DNA from: Nymphaea colorata
Taxonomy: Eukaryota > Streptophyta > Magnoliopsida > Nymphaeales > Nymphaeaceae
DNA length: 64,000 nucleotides
NCBI RefSeq assembly: GCF_008831285.2
Contig: NC_045143.1
Span: 15,908,464-15,972,463 of the forward strand
Direction: 5' to 3'
Position numbers and translations under genes: made by a program. Of the stretch, positions 11,741 through 23,700 are shown piece by piece. The notes below the pieces were generated by a model, which saw nothing but the letters and a program-made list of their open reading frames with translations, was not told where the DNA came from and ran no database searches. Every line of letters begins with the position of its first letter. Position 1 is the first letter of the stretch.

Positions 11741-13599
11741 AAACATATTTTCTAGGTATTGATGAAAAGTGGAACCCATATATAGTTAGACCTTCGAGAA
11801 AAACATTAAGAAAAATCAAAATTAATTTTAAATGGTGCAACCTATATCGTACATCGACAACAAAACTGCACTGCAACCGATGTTTCAATTATGGCCATCG
11901 GCTTTGCCAAAAGCAATTATTTGGTCTACATTTCCTCCTAATGAAGATGGGGAAGATCCGTCCTTTTTCCCCCTTCAGTTAGAAAGAGTTCAAAGAAGAT
12001 GTGTCCATGAGGCTTAAAGATGCGTTGCTGATGCTTATATATGTATCTCCTAACTCCTAATAGTGAGAAGCAAACTTTTCTACAATTGCTTGATACACCT
12101 CTATCTCTCGTAGGGAAAAGGTCAAAACGTTCCAAGTAAAATAAAACTCCACAGTCATCTGCCTTCAAATTCTCTTCCCACGCCTGAAAGTATTTTACGA
12201 AGAAAAAATTACAAATGGATGCTCATGTTTCAAACCTACAAGGGATCCACCCTCAATTATTGAAGGACAACCAACGGACCCTCAACTTTTAATCACTACT
12301 CACACACCACCACTTGTAAGATGGTTTCCAATGAAAAAGTTCCGTAAGAAAATAAATGTGCCAAAGAACACGCTATGTATTGCCAAAAACATTAAAAGGC
12401 CCTTAAAGTAAGCGCGAGGCGCGAGCGTTTGTCATTTTCTTTATTTGAAGCTCTCTCTCCTTGATTTTCTGGCGTCTATTTCCTGCCAGTTAAAAGTAAC
12501 GAAGTCATTCCCTTCTCTCTCTCTCTTTGCTGGTCTATTTGCACTATTAGGAATGACATTATTTTTAGAATGCACCTTACAATCATTCAATAGAGCTAGC
12601 CACTGACTTCGTTTAATTAATTAAGCTATTTTCATCTCTCTCTCTCTCTCTCTCCATTCGGGGTCTAATGCATCCATACTTACGAACCTCTGGTTCACGA
12701 TTTCTGAACTTTTTATTCGGAAAGTTCGGTATCGTAAATACATACAAACTGTTTAAATTGGGTAGAAGATAATATTCGTATTTTATGTATTTTTGTTGTG
12801 AATATTGAACGTGAAGGTTTGAGAGGCGTGCAGACGTTTTCGTAGGAGCGCCTCCCATATGTTTGTTCAAATGCCTACAAGATCGATTAAAGCAGCAATG
12901 GATGACGTTCACTATTACAAAGGCTCAACAATGTAAACAGCCACTATTAATGAAGCAAAATTGTTGGCTACACTTCAATTTATTATATGATACGGAGAGA
13001 ATAATTACTGGTTGTAAAATATGAGTGCTAGATAATTACTCCCTAATAAAAAATTCCTAGCGCTCTCCTGTGCAAGAGATTGATGCCCATAAAAAGCAAC
13101 CTTCCCACAAACAAGTCTCAAAATGATTCTCCTAAGAGTGATGGCTGGCTCTCACTATGCCAACCTCTTTCCTCACGTTCCAAGGATTTTCAAGTATGGC
13201 CACATTTTTTGCATCCCTCGAGAACACAAGAACAATGTGTTTGTCATTTTCTATCAACATTTGGTGATGTCCTAGAACAAGGTGTTCTTGGACTGATGTG
13301 TAACAGATACCAAACGACCTGTTTGAGTTTTCTTATCTACAAGCTTTCTTTATTCTATTAAAAGCTTATTGCAAATAGACATGAAAACATGTACATTTTA
13401 GATGAAATATTAAAAGAGTGCTCCACTAACCGGGTAAGTTCATAAAAGTAAAGATGTTATTATTCTTAAGAGGCTATGAAATATTGATAAAGTTCACATC
13501 TTCTAGTTAAGAAAGGGGAAAAAACGACAACCGAAGATATGATAAAAGAATAAGAACCACAGCTGAAGATATGTGATAGAAGAACTTAACTACACACTT

Positions 13600-15850
13600 G
13601 CTTAGTTTTAACCAACATGGATCATTTAACGCAGTGCTTCCAAGTTCCAACTATGTAAAAGAAATCCCATGGCCGATGAAGGACTTTTCACCACATTCAT
13701 CACCTTCACAAAGGAGCTTTAGGTGGTATGAGGACCAAAGGAGCTTCCAAAAAATCATTGATGAGAGTGTCCTCGAAACGCGTAGCTATCACAAAAGGAA
13801 GTGAGGACAACAAAAGTACTTCCATGTTCTCTTTTAAGGCTTTTAGTCTTGTGCTTAAAGATGGTGAAGTTTCATTTTCCTTATTGACGTATCATCTTTT
13901 TCGTAGCGACAATGAAAGAACACAGTGAAAAATAGTCACCGTAGACTCGACACTAGCATACACCATTTATAATTATCTGCATCACAGAATTTTTTCCACT
14001 TGTTTCCCTCCATAAAAAAGTATAGTTGAATCAAAACGATGGAATATACCGGCAATAAGAGAACTAATTTATTTTGAAAAAATTGAATATGATATCTCAT
14101 CCTTTCCGTAGCAACAATGAAAGAGCACATAGTCACCATAGAATAGGCACTAGCGTACACTATTTACAGTTATCTACATCACATAATTCTTTTCACTTGT
14201 TTACCCCCGTAGAAAAGTATAGTTGAATCAAAACCATGAAAAATGTCAACAATAAGAAAACTAATTTATTTTGAGAAAACTGAATCTGATATCTCATCCT
14301 TTCTATAAATAATGAAAGAGCACAGTAAAAATAGTCATCATAAACTAGGCACTAGCATATATCACTTGTTTCCCCCTGTAGAAAAAACATATTTGAGTCA
14401 AAACCATGGAAAATGTCAGCAATAAGAGAACTAATTTATTTTGAGAAAACTAATCTAATGTCTCATCCTTTCCGTAGCAACAATGAAAGAACAGAGTGAG
14501 AAAAAAATACATGCTTTAAAGAAAGCTTTCTCAGGCTTCAACTTACTTGATAGCAGTATTGACGAGTGTTAGATACTCTTGAACAAGTGATTTCTGCTTT
14601 CATAATAATAGGTTACAAAAATAAAAAAATTTATGCAAACAAGATTGTCAGAAGTAGAAGTTAAGCACAAAAAAATTTTAAGAAAGCGAGAAAAACCTTT
14701 AGACCAGCAATCGTTGCATTTAATTTATCTAGTGGTGTTTCAATGTTTGTAAAGACATCAGAAGCATCTTTAAGGGGTACGGGGTCCAAAGAAGCTTTGC
14801 AAGAATGATCGATGAGATTGTCCTTATCGAGTGGCGTTTCTATGTTCATAAAGGCATTAGAAACAACTTTAAGTAATACAGGGTCCAAAAGAGCTTTGGA
14901 AGAATCATCGATGAAAGTGTCATCGAAACACGAAGCTGTCACAAAATGAAGAGGGGACAACAAAAATGTCTTCATGTTTTTCTTTTAAGGCTTTTAGCCT
15001 TGTGCTTAAAGGTAGTAAAGTTTCATTTTTGTTGTTGACATTTGGCCCTCTAAAAAAGAATAAATTATAGTGACATGTGAAGGTATTAGGTCCATGTAAC
15101 TATCGAAAGCTTCTAAACTGTTCTTTTATAAAAAAAAAACGTAAGATGACAAGTTAAAGCTAAAACTTTTACCATCTGAAATTGATAATGATTCTACACT
15201 AGATGTGGGCACTATAGACTGAGCTCTAGCATACACCATTTACAGTTACCTACATTTTCTTTCCACTCGTTTTTTCTCGTAGAAAAGTATAGTTGAATCA
15301 AAACCATGGAGAATGTCAGCAATAAGAGAACTAATTTACTTTGAAAAAACTGAATTCGATGTCTCATCCTTTCCGTAACAATAATGAAATAGCACAGTGA
15401 AAAATAGTCATCGTAGATTGGGCACTAGCATACACCATTTAAAGTTATCTGCATCACATAATTATTTTCACTTGTTTTCCCCTGTAAAAAAGTATAGTTG
15501 AATCAAAACCATGGAAAATGTCAGCAATAAGAAAACTAATTTATTTTGAGAAAACTGAATCTGATGCCTCATCATTTCCGTTGCAACAATAAAAGAACAT
15601 AGTGAAAGAAAAATATATGCTTTACAGAAAGTCTTCTTAGGCTTCAACTTATTTGGTATCAGTATTAAGGAGTGTTAGATACTCTTGAACAAGTGATTTT
15701 TGTTTTCACAATAATAGGTTACAAAATTAAGAAAATTTCATGCAAACAAGATTGTTAGAAGTAGAAGTGAAACACAAAAAAACTTTAAAAAAAAAAGAAC
15801 CACTTTTAGACCAACAACTGTTGCATTGAATTTAAAAAATAGTCTGACTA
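13600..15850. repeat. Decayed array of about 200-bp units with larger duplication
   Basis: A unit marked by cactagcata(c) recurs near 13951, 14148, 14350, 15224 and 15423, roughly every 200 bases, with shared words such as agtatagttgaatcaaaac, ggaaaatgtcagcaataag and atctcatcctttccgtag. A longer block with gagtgttagatactcttga and aataataggttacaaaa occurs at about 14500-14730 and again at about 15585-15835, so a segment of about 1.1 kb was also duplicated. Another block (aaggcttttag, cttgtgcttaaag) occurs at about 13690-13880 and about 14880-15030. The intervening segment on the minus strand keeps an exon-like frame (see 14661-14975). Confidence 0.85.
14661..14975 (-). pseudogene. Exon-like remnant with a two-copy peptide repeat
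   Basis: This minus-strand frame encodes two related segments of about 33 residues, each ending in NIETPLDK and each carrying a ...SLDP-or-LLDPV.LK motif, followed by LNATIAGLK at about 14700. A GT that could be a donor follows LK, and about 90 bases further on an acceptor-like GCAG precedes a short open segment (KSLVQEYLTLVNTAIK) that ends at a GTAAGT. A second, damaged copy of the same pair lies at about 15650-15830. I do not recognise the family. The repeat structure and decayed second copy suggest remnants of a duplicated gene or of transposon coding sequence rather than a working gene. Confidence 0.35.
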
Positions 15851-16574
15851 TCTCCGATTAAGGTAGTGACTTGTGCCTCTTTGTTGCCCTTGAAAAGTTG
15901 AGGGTGGATTTGTTATTGGCACAAAACATAAGCTCCCATTTGTAGTTTAGTCAAAACTAAAGTGGTTGATGTATAAATTTTGATTTGTCTTGTCTGTGTA
16001 TCAAGCCCTTAAAATAATTTGGACTTTTCCAATATAGTCATGCAATTATTTCAATCTTCAACTATCGATAAAACACATTTGACTAGTAATTTTATCCTTG
16101 TCATTGACAAGTTTATTTGACGATGGGTTTGCTTTGTGTGTATATATATATATATATACGTTCTTCATGTCCAATATGAAGGTTTAGGAAGCAATATTCT
16201 GTTGACCTCTGTTAACTGCGCATTATTCCCAATACTATTTGAATATTATAAAAGATAGTACATGGTTATACTTTAAGACAAATCTAAATAATAACAGTGG
16301 AGCATCAACATACATTGCATATACAGTCAAAGTACTTTATTAGATTTGAGACATGTTCCTTTTGATGTTAATGACATACATACGTTTTAGCACTTCAAAT
16401 TTAAGATCCATGAATCTAATGTAGATCTGATGTGACATTCTTTTGTTGATAATCTATGGAAAAAATCATGGTTCATCAAGCGAATGATATAATTCAGACA
16501 AATGATCTATTGAGTTCTATTTAATTACACAGTCATGGATTTTATGATTTTTACAACGAGGACATATCATCAAA

Positions 16575-16720
16575 TGAACAGCTAGGTGGGTTGTACTGAT
16601 GGGGAATAATCGGGTGGGTTGTATTGAACTCCCTGGGGTGGGTTGTGCTCGCGGGGTTCCAACTAAAGGGTTCAAGTGGATATGTGGGTTGTACTAATGG
16701 GGATTCAACTATAGTACTCA
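16575..16720. repeat. Short G-rich imperfect repeats
   Basis: The words gtgggttgtact/att and ctgatgggga recur four times (near 16585, 16613, 16640, 16684) with variable spacers, alternating with ggttcaa/ggattcaac words. This looks like a degenerate minisatellite. It is flanked by AT-rich sequence. Confidence 0.6.
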
Positions 16721-17369
16721 AGCCCCATTTTCGCATCTTCTTCAAAACCCGCCTCTCTTCAAGTGCGGTTTTACATCAAGTCTAGAATGAAGATGGTTCC
16801 AATTCTTTAATCGACATATATAATCCCTATCATGATATTACAATGATGAAAAATTATGATGTCCAGATAGGATCTGAATATTTGATCATATGGGTTTTAA
16901 ATATACGTGCTAAGAAAGTAGGCCTAAAATTATTTGAAGAGCACACCAAGAGGACACACGAAGAAAAATTAGCTTCTCATGATTTATTTTGTGGGCTTGG
17001 ATCCCCCTTGATATATAAACTGCTATCTTGGGAAGCGCATGACTGCAGTAACGAAGTAAGCACTCATGCATGGTTTGAAAGGAGTGCAGTGAAATATCGG
17101 AGCGAGCACGGACATGCGGATGTCTGGATTGCCCATAAACACAGGACGAACCAATTTAATTTTCTTCTTACTTATCGAGATATCGGAAGATGGGAGGGTG
17201 ACATATGTGAATACCGACCGGTGGCCAATGTCCGTCCCCCATCCTGGTCAAAAGAATCACTCATCCCCAACCTGAGGTCGACACGTTGCACTCGGTGCTC
17301 TCCGCGAGCCACAGATCCAACGCAAAAGGGGCCAGCCGAGAAATGGTGGGCCCCAGGGATAATAGAGAA

Positions 17370-17448
17370 GATAAGGCAGAAGATAAGGTTCAGTTGAGGA
17401 GAGTCGTCAGATGGATACGCTCTCCTCAGCGGACGGCAGATGATAAGG
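17370..17448 (+). promoter_or_regulatory. I-box (GATAAGG) cluster in LHCB4 promoter
   Basis: Three perfect GATAAGG I-boxes lie at 17370-17376, 17382-17388 and 17442-17448, 135-215 bases before the LHCB4 ATG. Between the second and third is a perfect 9-bp inverted repeat, TGAGGAGAG (17395-17403) and CTCTCCTCA (17420-17428). I-boxes are known light-responsive elements of photosynthesis genes. No strong TATA box is visible (tttaaac near 17477 is the best), which is common in such promoters. Confidence 0.65.
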
Positions 17449-17582
17449 ACGGAGGATAGAGCGGAGGCACCAAGTCTTTAAACTACGACTTACTACTTAG
17501 TATGATGATGAAAAGCCTCATCGCATCATCACGACGCCCTCTCACTCTCATCGAGAAACAATTCAGAGAGTGAACGGGGAGA

Positions 17583-18609
17583 ATGGCCGCTGCTACCACC
17601 GGAGCCACGTCCACCTTCTTGGGCACCCGCCTGCACAACGTCCACAACGCCAACGGCGGCAGGTTCCAGGCAAGGTTCGGGTTCGGTGGCGGGAAGAAGA
17701 CGGTGAAGAAGTCGTCGCCCAAAAGGGTGGTGTCGGACAGGCCCCTCTGGTTCCCTGGAGCCAAGGCCCCCGAATGGCTGGACGGCACTCTTGTCGGCGA
17801 CTACGGCTTCGATCCCTTCGGCCTGGGCAAGCCTGCCGAGTACCTGCAGTTCGAGCTCGACTCCCTGGACCAGAACCTGGCCAAGAACCCAGCGGGTGAC
17901 ATCATCGGCACCAGGTTCGAGAGCTCGGACGTCAAGTCCACCCCCTTCCAGCCCTACAGCGAGGTCTTCGGACTCCAGCGCTTCAGGGAGTGCGAGCTCA
18001 TCCATGGCCGCTGGGCCATGCTCGCCACCCTCGGGGCCCTCGCCGTCGAGGCCCTCACCGGCGTCACCTGGCAGGACGCTGGCAAGGTGGGTACCCACCT
18101 TTTCTTTTTTTTCTTTTTAGTGCATAATATATAATACTATCCTGATCATGTGAGTCCCCGGACCCTTAGATTGAACCGATGGGTCGCTTCGATCTAAACA
18201 TTTCTTACAACGAATTTGAGTTAATTTCCACGGACGCATGTCGCAGGTGGAATTGGTTGAAGGATCGTCCTACCTGGGGCTCCCACTTCCATTCTCCATT
18301 TCCACGTTGATATGGATCGAGGTGTTGGTGATCGGATACATTGAGTTCCAGAGGAACGGGGAGCTGGACCCGGAGAAGAGGATATACCCTGGCGGCCCCT
18401 TCGACCCACTGGGGCTGGCGTCCGACCCGGAGAAGAAGAGCCAGCTGCAGCTGGCGGAGATCAAGCACGCCCGGCTAGCAATGATCGGGTTCCTGGGCTT
18501 CGCCGTCCAGGCAGCTGCCACCGGCAAGGGCCCTCTCAACAACTGGGCCACCCACTTGAGCGATCCTCTCCACACCACCATCTTCGACACCTTTTCCTCT
18601 TCTTCCTAG
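17583..18609 (+). CDS. LHCB4: Chlorophyll a/b-binding protein CP29 (LHCB4), 2 exons
   Basis: Minor monomeric antenna of photosystem II, bridging the core and LHCII in the thylakoid membrane. Exons 17583-18086 and 18247-18609 join in phase 0 (GGCAAG|GTGGGT ... TCGCAG|GTGGAA) across a 160-bp intron at the position typical of LHCB4, after WQDAGK, giving 288 residues. Residues 1 to about 35 form a transit-peptide-like start. [16 protein letters not shown] (53-68), [19 protein letters not shown] (72-90) and [17 protein letters not shown] (119-135) are CP29 signatures that other LHCB proteins lack. Helix B has E138-xx-H141-x-R143 and helix C E239-xx-H242-x-R244, the paired chlorophyll ligands. The C-terminal [13 protein letters not shown] tail is present, so this is LHCB4.1/4.2 type, not the shortened LHCB4.3. 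Two differences from remembered orthologues are listed under findings. GC-ended codons dominate. Confidence 0.97.
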
Positions 18610-18649
18610 ACGCCCTTCGTTTCCCCCGAGTTGAACTTGTACGTCTTAA

Positions 18650-20650
18650 TTGTGATTGACTAAGAGCTGCGCGCGCATGTAATTATTAATGTTCAAAGAT
18701 GCACTCCTACTGCTGCTACTCTTCGTGCTGTAAATTCCATTCCCAGGAAGACAGGCTTGTGTTGCTTTTCACTTCACTGTGCGCCTTAGTCGTGCGTGGG
18801 CACTCCTACTGCGCTGCTACTCTTCGTAACAAAAACAACCTTTCAGTTTCACCCTCTGTTTGCAAACATCGGCCCGCTGCTCAGCATTTCTAAACATTAT
18901 GTCGAGCAATTCGAGCTGAAAAATGTCTGATCGCCTGGGGAAATAAGAAAGGCCTTACAGAATTGAAGGATATATAGAACCTATGCGGGGTGGGGCGGAT
19001 AACCATGCGCTGGATAACGAAAGAAAGAGCCAAGTTAATTTGTCTATCCATCTATCAATTCCACTCTCCCTTTTCTATATATCTACTTCACCAATCTAAC
19101 TATTATATATTATTGTGCCTGCAAAACTCGGCAAGTTTCGCCAAATAAAAGGAATTAACCAAATGCACATCTCGATGCCAAACGCAAGCGGAAGTTGTGA
19201 AAACAAAAAGGGGAAATGCAAGGTTAACCAAATAACTTTGGAGTCGATAGCAACCAATGTGTCGTTTTCTTTTCAACAGATTTAGCAAGAAACTCACGTG
19301 ACCGGAGCGTCGGAGTAGCAAAAATTTGAAAACGTCGACGCGTATCGGAAGCCCATCATATCACCTATTTTTTTTTTTCTTTTCGTTCTGAATGAATTAA
19401 GAAAAGAAAATTCAACATATCAGGCTAACGCCCAATCTTGATGGGGCATTTATTGGGTCGCTGATAAATGAAACGGCCCATATCAGTCTCCGAGAGGTGA
19501 GAGAGTAAAAGCATACATATTGGGCCGATACGCATCGCTTTCTCTAACATTGCCCGAGCTTTCACAGAAGGAGGCAGTACCAAAATCCTCCTTCGCTTTC
19601 AGGTTCCAGGCCTTCTTGCCTTGCCTCCACCCCCGAAGCCCGTTATACTTATAGGGGCGCACAGTGACTACAAAGTCCTCGTTCCATAGAAAGAAAGGCC
19701 CTCATTCAAAGGGCAAAAAAGGGAAGTAGGAAAAATAAAATATTAAGTCCATTTCTTTTTCAGAGTTAATGGCCAAAATGCCCCTCAATGCCTTTTCCGG
19801 TTTGCTGAAACTTTGAGGAGCATTTTTTTCCTCTTTTTTTTTTTTTTTTCCCCCAAATACGACTTTTTCCAATTGAGTCATTGTCTACTGCATCTGATCG
19901 CTTGTGCTTAATTTTGAGCCTTGTGAGCGGAAGTTGGCTTCCTGAATTTAAATGTTAGCAAATTTTCCAATTTCAACAGTCCAAAAAGATAAAGATGGAA
20001 AAGAATAGACCATTTTGTAATCTGTTTCAACAGCATATATAAAGGGAAAAAAAAATTTGCAGTGAAAGTGATGGCGGTCCTAAGGGTGAAGCCGTGGCAG
20101 TCATTAACGATTTGAGGGGAGGTTGTTTAATTATTGCCGCAATGTTGGCTTCATTAACTGCATTCAAACGTTGCACAGTGCATATGCCCATCGGATTTGC
20201 AGATACTTGACAAAAGCAGAAAACAGGATGGGGTGGACAAGTTTTTAGGTAAGCAAACGATGTGGTGAAGAACAAAGCGTTCTTTGATGGCTGGAACACT
20301 ATTTTAATATTTGGATAAGTGTTCGTTAATTTACCCCAACCACTAATGTGTTCAATAAGCAACCCTGGCAAAGTGTTCCCTTGCCAAACAAAAAGCGTTT
20401 GTTCCAGGTCCTCCTAAAACGTTACCCAAACAGTCTCCACGTGCCTCTAGAAAAGGTCCGGCAACGTCGTCTAAGATGTGGTTGCCCCAAACAGGAGGAC
20501 TCTCCAATTTTCTGCTTCGGTTCTGCATAAATCCCCGTCTGATGGTCCCAAGGTTTGGGGGAGGCGTTGTGGGGGTTGGAGAAAGAGGAGGAGAGAAATA
20601 CTCGTACACTTGAAGGGGAAGGAGAGCCTGTTTCATTCTTCAGTGTCTCT
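18650..20650. other. Intergenic region LHCB4 to Yippee-like gene
   Basis: Holds the LHCB4 3' UTR (a tgtaattatta stretch near 18678 could be near the cleavage site), T-runs at 19365-19380 and 19836-19850, and the upstream flank of the Yippee-like gene. No gene-like frame or named element was recognised. Confidence 0.45.
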
Positions 20651-20709
20651 TCCTGGTTCCCGTTTAAACGCATCGGCGGCTTGGTCATTGGTCAGTGAGT
20701 GGGATTGCA

Positions 20710-23700
20710 ATGGGGAGGGTTCACCTGATGTACCTCCATGGAAGGATATACACATGCAAGTACTGTCAGACCCATCTCGCCCTCGTCGAAGACGTCGTTT
20801 CTAAGGTCTGTTACCTCTTCCATGTTCCTCCTTGTCGCTAAATTCCTCCGATCGTGCGACAGCGCACCTCGTTGACTGCCCCTTTTCCGCTAAATGACTA
20901 ATGATGGGACACTAAACTGGCGCTTATGACTTTCTTCTATTGATTCAGATTTCTTTTTATAGATTGACTTTGTTTAAAAATGAGAATTCAGTTAAGGAAA
21001 TTGACATCGATGATGCCGTGGCTTGTTTAGCTCTTGATGGGGATAATTTTGCTCTTGGTGCTTCTTCGGTTGAGTCATAAGAACATTTTGAATGGTCAAC
21101 CTGTACTTAACCTTCAATTCGGGAGTTAATCTGTGAATAAGAACTTGCGCTTTATTTTAAATTTTTACTACAACTCACTAGTCTTTAATACGTTAGCAAT
21201 AATGTCTTCCACATACAGACTGTAATCGCCAGTCAGGGAAATTTGTTCATGCATGAGCAGCTGTACTCCAATCTCATTTTCTGGCTATCTCAGAAGAGGT
21301 AAGGAAGAAAAGAAAGGAGTATGGAAAACTGATGACACCCTTAAATTTGGTAATGGCAAAATATCAAGCGGTGTCCTGTTCTCACTTTTTTATGGTAACT
21401 GGTGTTTCAGTACCCGCACTCAAAGTTGGATATCTTGGAGTATTTGAATCAGTTGTACGATACAGTCTCCCAACATATCCTAGTTGTCTGGATCAAGGGT
21501 TCACTAGGTTGCAATCCTATATTAAGGTCTTAACATCTCTCGTTTCCCCTATTAACGAATGGAAGGTCTAGGTTTATAATATTTGGTTGCTAATCCTATT
21601 AGACGGTAACAGAACCGCATGAAACTTTGTTATGATTGGTTGGCAGCGTACCTCTTTTAAGGCACTCTCGTGTTGATTTTTTGTTGTGTTTTTAAAAGGT
21701 TATTTCATGTTATTATTTTACTGTTTTTAGTAGTCCCTATGAAGTGAACTTACCTTCTTTCTATATGCTTTATAAGCAGCAGTTTCACTGCAGGCACGGA
21801 AAGGCATATCTTTTCAACAAAGTGTAAGTGTCTCAGTTTCCCCTTACTCATATACAGGATTTGCAATTTTTGGTTGACAACTCTCTAAAAGAATCCTTTT
21901 CTATATACTGCAATGCCTGAAGAAACTTTGTTTTATTTCCGAAGCAATGTCATTTAGTACATTAATTGGTTATATCTCAGTGACTGCCTTCTGTTTGCTG
22001 AATGTTTCTCTTTTAAGACGGTTAGTCACATTTGAAGAAAGATTCAACTTTTTGTCTAATGACGAAGCCCATTTATAGTTCTCTATGACCATAGTGAATT
22101 TCATGTTGGTGTAACATGGCAAAGCTGGATAGCATGGAACTTATGGAAACTTAGAATTCATTTATGTTCATCTTATTTTAATGGTGATGTGCTGTCAAAA
22201 TTTTAGATTCATGTCCATCAAACAAAGTTGAAGCCAATTTTTCTTGTGTTCGATTGTCTTATTTGGAAGAGAATGATATCTACATGATTTCTCACCAAGG
22301 TTTTCGTTGCTGATTCATGGATAATGCAACCGACAGTGTGAGAAAGCACCATCACCCATCAGAATAACCAGTGTCTATATGTTGAAACTAGTGTTTATAT
22401 ATGGAAGTTATTCAACCGGTCCTCCTGCTGGTTCATTTTCCATGATGGCCAAGGAAACTGGCCAATGCAATCTTTGCATGTCATACTGTACTTTCTGTAG
22501 ACAAAATGCAGTTCTATGAAATGTATCAGCCCCGTGTCCTCCATGCAGAAGGTGCAATACTGCTTAATGCCTGTATATCAGCCCGTGTGCTGTTGATGAA
22601 ACTCAAGAAATCATGCCTAGAAGCACAAGAGTTTTTGATATGCTTTTGCCAAGTTAACTATTCAAAATGGCCTGGTTATATTTTAATCTTTCATTCTCGA
22701 AAGTGAATGTGAAGAATCAGTTTGTATTTAAGCACTTTATCGTAAACTTCCTTCCTTAATTTCAGTAACATGTAACGTATTACTGCTTTGTCTTGGTTTC
22801 CATTTGAAATATTGTATCTATATGATCATTCTTTTTAACAATATGAATTTGGATTTTCAAGTTTTTTTGAAATTGGTTTAATTTCTACATGGCAAGGCTC
22901 TTGTTTTTGGACCTCTTCCCTGCCCATGTGTTAGTCCAATAAAGCTTTTCTCCTTTTCCACTTTATATCAACTTCAATGATGTTTCTGATGACCTCTTAA
23001 TGTCCTCCATGACTTGCGAACAGCATTGAGTCTCCTTGAGGTGGTGATATTACGAAAGTGATGAATACACAACCTCTAGGGACCCAGGTGTTTTTTGTAT
23101 ATATGTGTTTGAAGGTTAATTCTGATCAAATGCTAGACCAAGTTCACCAACACTAGCAAATCAATCCAGTGTTCATTCTAATCTTTTTAGAGCTATGGAA
23201 AGAATTCCACCTGTTGACTAGATAACATGTCTAATTTGTTTTCATCTTTCTTTGGTTATGAATACACCTCATATTTTTTATTGGCTAAGCTTTTATTATT
23301 CATTTAATACCTTTTATGGTTTGTTACTCTGAAATTACTTTTGAAGTTCAGGTAAGCTGTTGAGGTAGCCTATCTAAGATTTACCATGCCAAACCATTTC
23401 TATACAATATTACCATGTTATCTCTACACATCTTCCCATATTTGTTCTTTACTACTTCAGATTTTGAGATCTGATTTACCATCTACACTACAAAGGCATA
23501 GGGCTGTTGAGTTTCATACTGTTTGGCTAATCAAAACAGTTTCATCTAGAACAGTAATCTCTGCCATTGAAGCATTAGGCAACGACATGCAACTGACAGC
23601 CACTATTTAACTATGCCCACCACTATCCAGAATGCTTCATACTTCTTCTATGCTGTTGTAATTTGTACAGTAATTTGAACTTCAAACTTCAGCATCTTCT

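Larger units (their letters stand above)
10500..17340. other. Gene-free, repeat-rich interval between AMT1 and LHCB4
   Basis: Contains the upstream flank of AMT1, a 36-bp (TA)n tract (11217-11252), a 251-bp tandem duplication (11253-11740), short (TC)n tracts near 12515 and 12637, the repeat array at 13600-15850 and a G-rich short-period repeat at about 16575-16720. No frame resembles a functional known protein. The frame at 16843-17397 runs into the LHCB4 promoter and has no family resemblance I can see. Confidence 0.6.

Noticed and set aside
16843-17397. 184-codon plus-strand frame before LHCB4
   Set aside because: No family resemblance; it overlaps the I-box promoter region and has mixed composition. 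Probably chance.
17529-18098. 189-codon minus-strand frame
   Set aside because: Antisense of LHCB4 exon 1; the sense strand matches CP29 throughout.
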